From positions 1 to 64,000 of the forward strand of contig BSBK01001584.1 in NCBI GenBank assembly GCA_027943335.1: a stretch of 64,000 nucleotides of DNA. Reading direction: 5' to 3'. Position numbers and translations under genes: made by a program. This document shows, piece after piece, positions 24,241-35,180 of the stretch (position 1 is the stretch's first letter; the number at the start of each line of letters is the position of its first letter). The DNA is from Chamaecyparis obtusa. Lineage: Eukaryota; Streptophyta; Pinopsida; Cupressales; Cupressaceae. Under the pieces are notes generated by a model. That model did not search any database, was not told the origin of the DNA, and saw nothing but the letters and a program-made list of their open reading frames with translations.

Positions 24241-25333
24241 TGCACTAGAAGGGTTTTCACATAAGGACTCATGTTTTACTCTTTCTATTCCTCTTTTGCA
24301 GCTAAAGCTTGCCTCCTTCCCAAAGTATCCTTCTGGGTCAAGCTTATAGATGTGAGTTGACTATAAATTTTGAACTAATTGTGGGCCTGATGCCCCCATG
24401 AACTCTAGGAGTGCTTCTGCACTTTGGAACTCATCAATGTGTGTGACACTTGGTTGGTCCTAGTCTATGAGTTGAGGGTGAATGAGGGGAAGTTCTATGA
24501 GATTGATGGCAAGTTGTTGGAGGATAGAAGTCCCCAGGAGGGTATCATCATCAAAGATGTCATCATAGGATTTGATTTCTTTCTCTTTAGGGATGTCCTT
24601 GAGTTCTACAAGGTCATCATGGCTATTCAAGAGGGGAACACTAGTCATGTTGGTGCCCCTAGTCATTGTATTGGGCCCTTGTATATGCAAGAGAGGGGTA
24701 TTTAAGCCAAGACCCTGATGTTGTGGGTTTTGGATGCTATGATCAGGTCTTTTCTTCCACCTTCTTATGGTCCTAGACCACCTCCTTGCTTGTTCCATTG
24801 CTTAGTAGTGTATTTGTGCGATTGTGGGTATTTATCTTTGAAGTAGCCAAGAAGTTTAGTGTAAGGTGGTGGGGGATCTTTATACAACCACCTATTGATG
24901 TTAGGATCCATCTCTTGACTGTTTATGTTGCCATGGGATTCAAAAGTCATAGGTCCCATTCTCTTGATTTCATGATGCTCATCAACAGGCTTTCTTTGGT
25001 GACTCAGGTGCCCTTGAGTATGTGGAGGAGGGCCCCTATAGAAAATGCATCATGTAGGCTATATTCACCATAGCCCTAGTTATTAATCTTCATGGAAGAG
25101 AGGGTGGAAGCAAGGATGGTCTCTAGATCACAATGGAATTGGGATGAGCTAGCAATAGAAGTACCAATGTTGGTTCCAAGACAATGAGTGGAATGAGGGA
25201 ATGATGCTTCCATCGCATGGTAGTATGCAAAGGGTTGGGGATTAGCATGAATGGTAACCTTAGCACCTTGATGTAGAAATTTGATGCACTTATGGTAAGT
25301 GGATGGTATAGCCTTGATGGAATGAATCCATGG
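24241..25333 (-). pseudogene. gypsy protease-RT linker
   Basis: Reverse-strand frames 24460-24798 and 24765-24959 give an acidic, polar linker (ELKDIPKEKEIKSYDDIFDDD) between protease and reverse transcriptase. No catalytic motif is seen. The piece is a normal spacer for this type of polyprotein but is interrupted by stops. Confidence 0.55.
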
Positions 25334-25690
25334 TCAGCCGAGGAGGATATTGAATGGTAGGTCAAGATCAACAACATGGCAAATGGTATCTTGTGTTGTT
25401 GGGCCTAGCTGAATAGCCAAAGTAATAGTACCTTCAGAGGTATGCTCCAAGTTTTCATAGGCTTTGATAGTGATTACTTCATGTGATATATTGGCCTTCA
25501 TGAACCCAATCTGCTGAATGAATTTTAAAGTACACAAGTTTAGGGCTGAGCCATTATCTATTAAGACCCATTTGACAGAAAAGTCTTTGACCATCACAGG
25601 GATGCGGAGAGAGAGAGTGTGATTAGGTGCAATAAGTGGCATGTCATATGATTTGAAGGACAAAGCACATGATGCGGATAGATGTCCCAT
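25334..25690 (-). pseudogene. gypsy aspartic protease
   Basis: A 118-codon reverse-strand frame with the retropepsin-like core VLIDNGSALNLC (active-site Asp in DNGS, where D-S/T-G is usual), the following MKANISHEVITIKAYE, and the terminal DLDLPFNILLG. It would process the Gag-Pol polyprotein. The Asn after the active Asp may be original to this lineage or may be a mutation. Confidence 0.8.
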
Positions 25691-25896
25691 AAGGTTCTCA
25701 AACTGGGTGGTTTAATGTTTGTGGGGACATGTCCTTCTTTGAGAGCTTGGTCAAGGATCTCCTGATAGAGGGGCGAAGTGTGGAGAAGGTCCAAGATGGA
25801 TATTTGGGCTAGTGTGTTCCCAAGATTTTCTATGAGGTTGTATTGTGTGTTGTGTGCATTGTGTGCTAGTCTTGGACGGGCACTAGTGACAATTAT

Positions 25897-26900
25897 CTAG
25901 CCTCTGCGAGTGGTAACAGCACATTGACTATTTGTTCCTCTGACATGGATGACATTGACTATGGGCTCAACTTGGGTTATACATCCAAAAAATTTGTCAT
26001 AATTGATATAGGCAGTAGTATAGTCTTTGCGACTAGTTTGATCTTCTTGTTTGCCTTTGTTGTGATTCTGGGGATGATTGGCATTAGCTTGGTTCTTCCC
26101 AGCATTGTGTTGTGGGAACACATTCTGATAGATTTGTAAATTGGCATTTGGTGAGGCTTGAGCAGGTGTGTCTACTTGGATCTCCTTTTGGTCAATGAGA
26201 TCCCAAATGTAGTTTTTGAGTCTCATACACTTCAGGGTAGTGTGTCCTTTGACATAATGATAATCACAATACTCATGATCTTTGTACCAATCAGGCTTAG
26301 GAGTGTTATCATCAACCTGTTGGATTGGTGGGTATGTAATCAAGTTGGGCTTGGCCATTCGATGAAAGATAACATCCAAAGGTTCACCCAGTGGTGTGAA
26401 GGTCTTCTTCAGATAGTTTTGAGCTTTGGGTTTGTTCTGATTGGGAGCAGTATTGATGGCATTGACTTGATTGTTTGGATTACCTTGATAAGCTTGATGT
26501 GCTTACTGCTGATAATTCTGTTGATTATTTTGAGAATGATATTGTTGCATGGGTTTCTAATGGACTTGAGGAGGTTTCTGATAGATGGATGCTTGTTGTT
26601 TTTTGTATGCAGGGTTTGATGTAGGACCAACCACAACAATTTGGACATGCTTGGTATCAGTAGCTCCATCAGTAACAACATTCTTGTTACGATTCCAATA
26701 ATAGGATTTATCATTGCTGGGTTTATTTTGTGAATGATTTTTGAAATGTCAGATTGTGCCTTTGTCTAGAAGGGCCTTTTCAATACCTATCCCCTTGATC
26801 TTGATATCCTGATAGGTTTGGAGATAATTCATCCTCATGAAGTGGGATAGTTTAGGATGTAGATTATCAATGAAGATTTTGGTCAAATGCTTCTTAGGTG
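25897..26900 (-). pseudogene. gypsy gag C-terminal region with degenerate zinc-knuckle segment
   Basis: The frame 25897-26379 contains EYCDYHYVKGHTTLKCMRLK, the short Cys/His segment typical of Tat-type Gag, followed by LIDQKEIQV and a Gln/Asn-rich stretch. 26409-26714 and the neighbouring text is the variable Gln-rich linker with stops. The segment would bind genomic RNA in the capsid. Confidence 0.75.
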
Positions 26901-26928
26901 GTTGGTATGATAACCTGGTGGTAAGGTT

Positions 26929-27740
26929 CTACCATCGTTGTAGGTATTCTGCTAGGCTTTCTCCTTCTTTTTGTTTTGAGTTGTAGATGTCTAACAAGGT
27001 CAACTCATTCTCAACATTGTGGGCATAATGGGAAATGAACTTCTTAGAGAGTTCAGAAAAAGTTGTGATGGTCCCACATGGTATTTTGTAAAACCACTCA
27101 ACAAAAGTTCCTCCCAATCTTTTGGGGAATAGGCGCAAAAGATAGTTATCACTATAAGCCACTTCTTGGCATGCCATATAGAATTCTTTAATATGATTCA
27201 CTGGATCTCCTTTCCCTTGATATTTATCAAATTTAGGTGTCTCAAAGTTCTTGGGGAAAGGAATAGTTGTAATTGATCGGTCAAACAGGTAAGGACACAC
27301 CTCTTTGAACTTGAAGGTTTTGTTCTCAGTACCAGTTTGAAGCTCCTTGAGAGCATTCTTCATTTCTTCCCACTTGGCATTGATTAGTGTTTGAGTGGGT
27401 ACTCCCATTTGAGGTGGGTAATGTGGAGTGGGATAGGCAGATGACCCAGTGGGATAGGCAGATTGGAGTGGATTTTGGAGTGATGTTTTCTAGGGAGGGT
27501 ACTGTTGATACGGTGCGGGGGTATATTGTGGTGGAGGATATGGGACTGCTTGCTAGTGTTGTAGGATGATGGGGATTTGTTGTTGTGACTGGTTGGAGGA
27601 AGCTTGTTGTTGCTGGGGAATGATGGGGGTTTGTTGCTATGATGGAAAGTGTGGTTGTTGTGGGGGAGGCCAGTGGAATGATGCAACTTGTTGGTAAGAT
27701 GGCCCTTGTTGAACTTGGCTTTGTGGTTGGCTGATATAAG
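26929..27740 (-). pseudogene. gypsy gag, capsid part and Pro/Gln-rich region left of CACTA
   Basis: The frame 26929-27408 is a Retrotrans_gag-type capsid domain: PFPKNFETPKFDKYQGKGDP, then HIKEFYMACQEV, LRLFPKRLGGTFVEWFYKIP and the YNSKQKEGESLAEYLQRW end. Upstream (27409-27740) is a Pro/Gln-rich region that runs into the CACTA insertion. The same Pro/Ser/Gln-rich frame continues beyond 54151, and the phase is kept apart from the 3-bp target duplication. Confidence 0.85.
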
Positions 27741-27743
27741 TTG

Positions 27744-27775
27744 CACTAATACATTTGGGGTGAAATTGCGATGGC
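27744..27775 (+). repeat. CACTA left terminal inverted repeat
   Basis: Starts CACTAATACATTTGGGGT and runs through TTGCGATGGC. It pairs with 54117-54148 with a few mismatches. TTG precedes it as target duplication. Confidence 0.95.
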
Positions 27776-27900
27776 CATTTGCGACGGCAGGCAAATGTCA
27801 TGTGGTTTTGCCCTTTTTTTTTCAACTATAGCCCGACACCATCACAATTTGTGATGACAATACATTTGTCACTCTCGCAATTGCGACGTTGTCGGGATAT
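27760..27900. promoter_or_regulatory. left subterminal motif cluster (TTGCGACGG-like)
   Basis: Copies of a GCGACGG/GCGATGG motif lie at about 27767-27775 and 27780-27787 and near 27880-27890 (CGCAATTGCGACG), in both orientations. The same motif is far denser at the right end. In CACTA elements such subterminal repeats bind TNPA. That role here is inferred. Confidence 0.55.
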
Positions 27901-28130
27901 AAGCGCAAAATTAAAAAGGAACGTTGTCATGTGTGTTTTCAACAGCGTCGTAACCCTCTGCGAAATCACATCAGGATATAAGGGCAAACAAAATAAGAAC
28001 GTTGTCATTTGTGTTTTCAACAGCGCCGTAACCCTCCGTGAAATCACATCGGGATATAAGGGCAAAAAAAATAAGAACGTTGTCATTTGTGTTTTCAACA
28101 GTGCCGTAACCCTCCGTGAAATCACAGCTA
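27897..28130. repeat. 78-bp tandem repeat, three copies
   Basis: The anchor GAACGTTGTCATTTGTG occurs at 27919, 27997 and 28075, a strict 78-bp period. Each unit holds TTTTCAACAGCG, CCTCCGTGAAATCACA and GGATATAAGGGCAAA. Since 78 is a multiple of three, a long open frame appears on both strands by repetition. I treat it as repeat, not gene. Confidence 0.9.
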
Positions 28131-28770
28131 CAATTTCTGAGTACGTTGGGTTTATTTTTCTTTTGTCATTATTATGTAATCTGGTATTCAGCTATTATAG
28201 AGCTAAAATACCCAGAAATGAGGACATATCTATGTTGAATTTATTGTTAGCGGCTTTGGTTATTTAGAAGTTTAATTTTATTTGTTCATCTTTCAAGCAC
28301 AAACATTTTGTGGACCGTAACGTCTTCATTGTTTCGAGTATGCAGTGAAACAACCCTAACTTGCAATTGCGATGTTGTTGGGATATAAGGGCAAAAAAAA
28401 AAGGAACGTTGTCATTTGTGTTTTCAACAGCACTGTAACCCTCCGCGAAATCACATCGGGATATAAGGGCAAAAAAAACAAGAACGTTGTCATTTGTGTT
28501 TTCAACAGCGCCGAGAGAGATTCCCTCCGCGAAATCACAGCTACAATTTCTGAGTACGTTGGGTTTATTTTTCTTTTGTCATTATTATGTAATCTGGTAT
28601 TCAGCTGTTAGAGAGCTAAAATACCCAGAAATGAGGACATATCTGTGTTGAATTTATTGTTAGCGGCTTTGGTTATTTAGAAGTTTAATTTTATTTGTTC
28701 ATCTTTCAAGCACAAATGTTTTGTGGACTGTAATGTCTTCATTGTTTCGGGTATGCAATGAAACAGCCCT
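28128..28770. repeat. left-arm duplicated block with further 78-bp units
   Basis: The segment ACAGCTACAATTTCTGAG through GTTTCG...ATGAAACA (about 28121-28350) recurs almost unchanged at about 28536-28770. Between them are two more 78-bp units (about 28380-28535). A third partial copy lies at 33875-34020, and inverted copies lie in the right arm (49410-49670, 50840-51100, 52275-52530). Confidence 0.85.
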
Positions 28771-29035
28771 AACTTGCGACTACCTTCACGGTACTTGTGT
28801 ACATTATCATGTTGTCTTTACAGTGACTGTCCTCATTCAAGTGGCAATTACACAAGGGACAGTCACTGTGAGATGTCCTCATTTGTGACAAGGATAGTCA
28901 CACTTAGGACATCTCATAGTGATATTCCCTTGTGTAATTTCCACTTGAATGTATTGCTATTGAACCACATTAATGCTTTTCTTCTTCAACAAATGAGGAC
29001 AGTCACTGTAAAGACAACATGATAATGTACACAAT
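28770..29035. repeat. left-arm palindromic repeat block 1
   Basis: Starts with a CTACCTTCACGGTACTTGTG anchor, followed by a hairpin-rich set of motifs (CATTATCATGTTGTCTTTA, GACAGTCACTGTGAGATGTC, TTACACAAGGGACAG). These motifs recur dozens of times in both arms. The whole block is the inverse of the right-arm order around 49390. Confidence 0.85.
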
Positions 29036-30520
29036 TACCAAAAAATGATCTTGTTAATTGATGTAACACTTTGTCTTGCTCACTCCCTATCCTTCACTAG
29101 GGTCTCTTTAGGCCAATGTTTTGACTTGATAGGGTACTTAACTATCCCTACACTCTTTAGGTATCTCTACCCAAGATCCCACTCCTTCAACTAGTGCACA
29201 CCAACAAGAAATACAACGAACTCTGCTCAATACCAATCTAGCTACTAGGACACTCCTAGTCTTGTCTTCACAAATTGAAACACATTCAACTAGAACTTTA
29301 CTCCATGGAGAGGCTGGCCACTAGGACCTCTATTGGTTTCAATATTACTCCTTCACCTATACTTTTCATCAGTACTTCAATCCGGTTCATCAAACCATGC
29401 ATGCCAATTGCACCCAAAAATAGGCTGCTAGCAATTAGGCCTTTGTCAAGCCTTTTTGTTTATATTAAGCCACCTAAAGGGCTTAGGATTCAGATGCCCT
29501 TTATTGAGAACTCCAAGATATCTAAGGTCTTCTCCTCCTAGATTTTTTGTACACCAACTGCTACAGCCATGCCTGAAAACAAGTATTTTGACACAACTTG
29601 GACAGTCTGACTAAGAGTTTGTTTTCTTAGCAGCCAAAGAAACTCACCCAATCTTCTAATTTGACTTGGGGCTTCTTTAGATGTGTGTCTACCTCTCCAT
29701 GAGATTTTAGTTGAAGCAACCAATGCATTCAACTTGTTGTAATCTTCTTGTAATGATTTGTCATCCCTAACTGTGCTCAACTGACTCACCTAGGACATCA
29801 TTGCAAACATAGAAAATGAGCTTCCCAGGGCCCCTCCTTCCAAACATATAGTACATGGAGTCTCCTCACCCATTCCAAGAGCCCGTACAAAATTGACAAT
29901 GGAATGATGAGCTAAGACTCCATTTGTTCAACCTGCCTGGTTCAAACCAATGATAGGGTACTTAACAAAAGAATTAACAAACTAGTTGGAATGCTTCAAA
30001 ACTCAAAAAAAACACAACACAGAATAAAAAAACAACTTGTACTAACTTTTCCAATAGACACTGCGAGCTATCTAATCCATTAATCAACTGAAAACAAAGA
30101 AACAAAAAAACTCAAGAATTCACTAAAACCGTGTTACTCTACAAATCTTCTTAATTCCAAATGTTTTTCCCCCCAACCTTTTGCACAGATCGATGGAGGC
30201 CTCTTATAGTTGATCTGATGCCTAATTCAATGGTTTCATATAGTTACATAACCATCTTACTCGAAAATGCTCCCTTGCACAAATGTTGTCAATGTTGTGA
30301 ATGACAACATTGACATTTTGTTACAACCTTTGGGATTTTGGTTCAAAACTTATTGTTCAAACACCATAAGACCCTAACCATGACTTAGTTAGGCTATTTA
30401 GACCTCACATAGGCCACTTCTACACTTCTTTGCCCAATTTGACCCCTAAATGCTTCATTCCCACTTTTGCCACAATATTGGTAACTTGGGTACAAATTGG
30501 CACTTGCCTTCACAAAGGTC
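29036..30520. other. non-array spacer in the left arm
   Basis: About 1.5 kb of sequence unlike the arm repeats on either side. It contains a reverse-strand protein-like segment described separately (29538-29910). The remainder (29036-29530 and 29930-30520) has no recognised motif. It may be a captured genomic segment or another insertion, and I could not find a target duplication. Confidence 0.5.
29538..29910 (-). pseudogene. candidate captured host exon(s), unrecognised
   Basis: On the reverse strand, about 120 codons read as coherent protein with one in-frame TAG. The first part has GMGEETPCTICLEGGALG and then SFSMFAMM, followed after the stop by SQLSTVRDDKSLQEDYNKL, RRLGEFLWLLRKQT and VSKYLFSGMAVAVG. 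The composition is that of a normal cellular protein, not of a repeat or transposase. CACTA elements often pick up host exons. I do not recognise the protein, and exon borders are not clear. Confidence 0.45.
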
Positions 30521-31061
30521 ACACATGAGGACATCTCACAGTGATCGATTGTCCCTTGTGTAATTGCCACTTGAATGTATTGCTATTGAACCACATTAAT
30601 GCTTTTCTTCTTCAACAAATGAGGACAATCACTCTAAAGACAACATGATAATGTACACTCACTGTAAGGACAGTCACAAATGAGGACATCTCACAGTGAC
30701 TGTCCCTTGTGTAATTTCCGCTTGAATTACATAAGGGACAGTCATTGTGAGATGTCCTCATTTGTGACAAGGATAGTCACACATGAGGACATCTCACAGT
30801 GATTGTCCCTTGTGTAATTGTCACTTGAATGTATTGCTATTGAACCACATTAATGCTTTTCTTCTTCAACAAATGAGGACAGTCACTCTAAAGACAACAT
30901 GATAATGTACACTCACTGTAAGCACAGTCACAAATGAGGACATGTCACAGTGACTGTCCCTTGTGTAATTGCCGCTTGAATTACACAAGGGACAGTCATT
31001 GTGAGATGTCCTCATTTGTGACAAGGACAGTCACACATGAGGACATCTCACAGTGATTGTC
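30521..31061. repeat. left-arm palindromic repeat block 2
   Basis: Multiple copies, in alternating orientation, of motifs such as GAGGACATCTCACAGTGA, TGTCCCTTGTGTAATTGCC, TGAATGTATTGCTATTGAAC and CAACATGATAATGTACAC. The block is interrupted at 31062 by a solo-LTR-like insertion and resumes at 33086. Confidence 0.9.
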
Positions 31062-33085
31062 TGTAATGTCCCCTTTTTGGCTAACTTGGAAAATAGGAAC
31101 AATTACTCCACTTCTCAGACTTACTCTATCAGATACTTACAATTAAACTAAGTAATGGAGGTTACTTAAGATATCAACCGCTATTTCAGATTCAATCACA
31201 ATATGTGTGCAAGATGATATTGATACCAATATGTTTAATAGCACTGTCGGATATAATGATATGAAATATGCTATGAATATGATGTTTCCTATCACTTATA
31301 GTGATAGTATAATGATGGTATGTCTGATATAAACAATATCGATATACAATCAATAAGTATTGCTTACAGCAATGTATTTGCTGTGTCTGATATGATGATG
31401 TAATTATGTAAATGTGTAATATCGCTATGAGTGATATGTTGCTATTTCAGATTCTGAATTATATGCTTGCAATTTCAAATATTGATGCTGTTTTTGACTA
31501 TCCTTTCTATCTGTACAATCATGGTGTTGTCTCTGATCTGCAATGATAAACTTGAAACCAAACTGCCAAAGGCAGATGGTCTATTGAGTATATCCAAATA
31601 TGGATAAGTAAATAAAGTTCTAATGATGCCTTGAGTGACTGACGAGAATGCATTCTTATATTGTCTTTAACAAATGAAGAGATGCTATGAATGAGACGTG
31701 TCTTGTTTCTTCCTCCATGTCCCTTTGTTAAGCACACCTTTCCATAATCCGACAGTTCACATAATATTATTTCATTATTTTCTGATCATAGATAACTCCC
31801 AGATTGACTCAATATCAAATCTTTTTATGAAGGTAATCTTCCCTAATTGGTAGTGCAACCAGTAGTTAACATCCATTGTGTTTGTATTAGTTTGGTCTAA
31901 CTATCATTAGTATTTAGTCAATCGATATTAACTCTTGCCTTATCCCATATTGTTATGATGATATCCAATCTTTCTACTCTGATATAAGTCGATATCATTT
32001 TCTGATAATTGTCCATTTATTGGTTGATTGCTGGTAATGGAGTTTGATCTTCAAATTGACTTCCATTCCTATTAATACTTAAGGATACATTGTACTTATT
32101 ATCCATGACTGATGCCTCATTCATCAATAGCTTGTGATATAATCACTGATGCTTTTGTCTTTCTACAAGATGTGGTTTATCTCAGACAATCGATAATCTT
32201 TCAATCCTTTAGTCGATATCCTCCTATGTGGTGTCTATTGATATAGATAGTAGAATTCAATCTAGTTTATGTTATTGTCATGATAACATAGGAAGTGATG
32301 GTGCATATTTGCTAGCGGGTCTTCATGTTTGATATTGCTTTATCGGATATGTCATTGTCTAAAATTGTGCAATTAATGATTATTTATAATATATGAATGG
32401 TTATCCTTCTTGCTTATCAATACATCTTCTGAAACACATAGCGACCTATCCCTTATTCATATCATGTTGATCTTGACTTCATAGTATTTGGTTCATTAAT
32501 CATCCTCTCATGGTATCGATGTGTAATGACTAGTGATTGTTGTATCACTTCTTCGTTCCTCATCGTGATAGATAATGCAGATGTTTAATGTAGATGTATA
32601 TCGATTACAGATATTCGATATTGCTTTAAACGTTATTATTATTATTATTATTATTAATGTTATTGTTATTATTAAATATTATAATTAATGATGTTAGTAA
32701 TATTAATAATATTATAATAAATATTATTATAGTGATAACATATTGTTTTATATTGAGAGGTATATTAATATAATTTATATATTAAAATTATTATATCAAT
32801 AATTGATTTAATATTATTACTTAATATATTATTATAATATAATATATATAATTTATTAATAATTATTTATTATTAATTTATATTATAATTATAATCATAA
32901 TTATATTATTTACTAATATTTTAATATTATTTAATTAACATATTACTTATTATGCTAACTATATATTATTATTATCTTTTTATAATAATTATATATTATT
33001 GTTATATACCGTTAATAATAGATTATTATATATCATCTAATCATTTTATTATTATACTAAGTTCAATATGTCACGGCTCATGACA
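31062..33085. mobile_element. solo-LTR-like insertion, 2.0 kb
   Basis: Begins TGTAATGTCCCC and ends GGCTCATGACA (TG...CA termini). A perfect 5-bp target duplication TTGTC lies at 31057-31061 and 33086-33090, and it interrupts an arm repeat that is intact elsewhere. No coding region, primer site or second LTR is present. These features are those of a solo LTR left by recombination. The 3' third is extremely AT-rich. Confidence 0.85.
32628..33060. repeat. AT-rich simple-sequence tract in the solo LTR
   Basis: Runs of ATT/TTA trinucleotides start at about 32630 (TTATTATTATTATTATTATT) and grade into mixed TA-rich text to 33060. This looks like a microsatellite expansion with later decay. Confidence 0.8.
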
Positions 33086-33650
33086 TTGTCCCTTGTGTAA
33101 TTGCCACTTGAATGTATTGCTATTGAACCACATTAATGCTTTTCTTCTTCAACAAATGAGGATAGTCACTCTAAATACAACATGATAATGTACACTCATT
33201 GTAAGGACAGTCACAAATGAGGACATCTCACAGTGACTGTCCCTTGTGTAATTGCCACTTGAATTACACAAGGGACAGTCATTGTGAGATGTCCTCATTT
33301 GTGACAAGGACAGTCACACATGAGGACATCTCACAGTGATTGTCCCTTGTGTAATTGCCACTTGAATGTATTTCTATTCAACCACATTAATGCTTTTCTT
33401 CTTCAACAAATGAGGACAGCCACTCTAAAGACACCATGATAATGTACACTCACTGTAAGGACAGTCACAAATGAGGACATCTCATAGTGACTGTCCCTTG
33501 TGTAATTGCCACTTGAATGTATTGCTATTCAGCCACATTAATGCTTTTCTTCTTCAACAAATGAGGATAGTCACTCTAAGGACAACATGATAATGTACAC
33601 TCACTGTAAGTGTACATTATCATGTTGTATTACAAATGGACCTTATGTTG
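33086..33650. repeat. left-arm palindromic repeat block 3
   Basis: Continuation of the arm repeat after the solo LTR. It contains three successive copies of the unit that runs TGTCCCTTGTGTAATTGCC, ATTAATGCTTTTCTTCTTC, ATGATAATGTACACTCACTG. Confidence 0.9.
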
Positions 33651-34035
33651 GTCGGGATATAAGTGCAAAAAAAAAAAGGAACGTTGTCATTTGTGTTTTC
33701 AACAGCGCCGAGAGAGATTCCCTCCGCGAAATCAAGTGGGTTATCATTTGTGTTTTGAACAAAGCGGGTTGTCAGTTGTGTTTTGAACAGCACCGAGAGA
33801 GATTCCCTCCGCGAAATCAAGCGGGTTGTCATTTGTGTTTTCAACAGCGCCGAGAGAGATTCCCTCCGCAAAATCACAGCTACAATTTCTGAGTACGTTG
33901 GGATTATTTTTCTTTTGTCATTATTATTCAATCTGGTATTTAGCTGTTAGAGAGCTAAAATACCCAGAAATGAGGACATATCTATGTTGAATTTATTGTT
34001 AGCGGCTTTGGTTATTTAGAATGCTTCCCCACAAT
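33651..34035. repeat. 78-bp-repeat derivative and duplicated block, third copy
   Basis: A variant of the 78-bp unit (GAACGTTGTCATTTGTG at about 33679, with GAGAGAGATTCCCTCCGCG inserted) repeats three times with altered spacing. It is followed by the ACAATTTCTGAGTACGTTGG block also seen at 28130 and 28545. Confidence 0.8.
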
Positions 34036-34039
34036 ACTT

Positions 34040-34133
34040 AATTACACAAGGGACAGTCACTGTGAGATGTCCTCATTTGTGACAAGGACAGTCACACATG
34101 AGGACATCTCACAGTGACTGTCCCTTGTGTAAT
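34040..34133. repeat. long near-perfect hairpin (94 bp)
   Basis: The left arm AATTACACAAGGGACAGTCA... and the right arm ...TGACTGTCCCTTGTGTAATT pair over about 42 bp each, with one visible mismatch around a GACAAGGACAG-type centre. Equivalent hairpins recur through both arms (for example 48890-48985 and 50688-50785). Confidence 0.9.
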
Positions 34134-34645
34134 TGCCACTTGAATGTATTGCTATTCAACCACATTTATGGGCCCGTTTGGACCACGACACACAGTAGCA
34201 TCTACAGAGAAGAATATCCCAGGTGTAACAAGTTGTAAGAATATACCAACAGTTCTAAGAAGTTCCCTAGCACGTAGTAGCATCTACAGAGAAGAATATA
34301 CAACATGAGGGCAGCCACTGTAAAGACAACATGATAATGTACACTCATTGTATGTGTACATTATCATGTTGTCTTTACAGTGACTGACCTCATTCAAGTG
34401 GCAATTACACAAGGGACAGTCACTGTGAGATGTCCTCATTTGTGACAAGGACAGTCACACATGAGGATATCTCACAGTGACTGTCCCTTGTGTAAGCCAC
34501 TTGAATGTATTGCTATTCAACCACATTTATGGGCCCGTTTGGACCACGGCACACAGTAGCATCTACAGAGAAGAATATCCTAGGTGTAACAAGTTGTAAG
34601 AATATACCAACAGTTCTAAGAAGTTCCCTAGCACATAGTAGCATC
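34134..34645. repeat. left-arm repeat block 4 with duplicated GCATCTACAGAGAAGAATAT segment
   Basis: Two copies (about 34168-34290 and 34528-34650) of a segment with GGGCCCGTTTGGACCACG, CACAGTAGCATCTACAGAG and CCAACAGTTCTAAGAAGTTC. Between them is a perfect hairpin (arms 34316-34344 and 34354-34382, 29 bp each). The inverted segment occurs in the right arm at 46090-46220, 48725-48860, 49085-49220, 50520-50650 and 51955-52090. Confidence 0.88.
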
Positions 34646-34714
34646 TTCTAATTGTCTATACCACTTCACAAGGTATTGTTTGCACACATTGTTTTTGGTT
34701 CTTTTGATGACCCT

Positions 34715-35053
34715 TGTTTTGAAATTGCTATTAGGCCTTGTAGCTTATATGTTTTGATTGCTGGAGAGCTTCTAAAGCTAAGCAAGAAGACCATTGCACG
34801 AGTTATAGCCGCGCGCTCAGGTTTGAAAATTGTATATTTTTTAATCTAATGTATATTTTAATCCTTTTGCCATGTCATGTAATATGTCTTGCCTTGTAGC
34901 TTATATGTTTTGAAATTGCTGTTAGGCCTTGTAGCTTATATGTTTTGATTGCTAGAGAGCTTCTAGAGCTAAGCAAGAAGACCATTGCACTAGTCGTAGC
35001 CGCGCGCTCAGGCATGAAAATTGTATATTTTTTAATCTAATGTATATTTTAAC
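34715..35053 (+). repeat. direct repeat of ~148 bp just upstream of the transposase gene
   Basis: The block around TTAGGCCTTGTAGCTTATAT (34731) recurs with a 191-bp offset (34922). Each copy runs through GCTAAGCAAGAAGACCATTG and CCGCGCGCTCAGG to TTTTTTAATCTAATGTATAT. It lies 130-470 bp before the transposase start, so it is probably part of the promoter or 5' leader. A coding origin cannot be excluded. Confidence 0.75.
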
Positions 35054-35180
35054 TAGACTTTTAAAATATTAAAGGATAGGTCTAAGAAGATTTGTGTACT
35101 TTTGACAATTTTGCTTAGTCACTGAAAGTTGTAGACCGAAGTTTTCATAGCCCAATTTTTGCTTCCTGCGAAGAACGATC

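Noticed and set aside
27779..28267. 162-codon open frame on the plus strand and its reverse-strand counterpart
   Set aside because: Both arise from the 78-bp repeat, whose period is a multiple of three. No start context, domain or conservation supports a gene.
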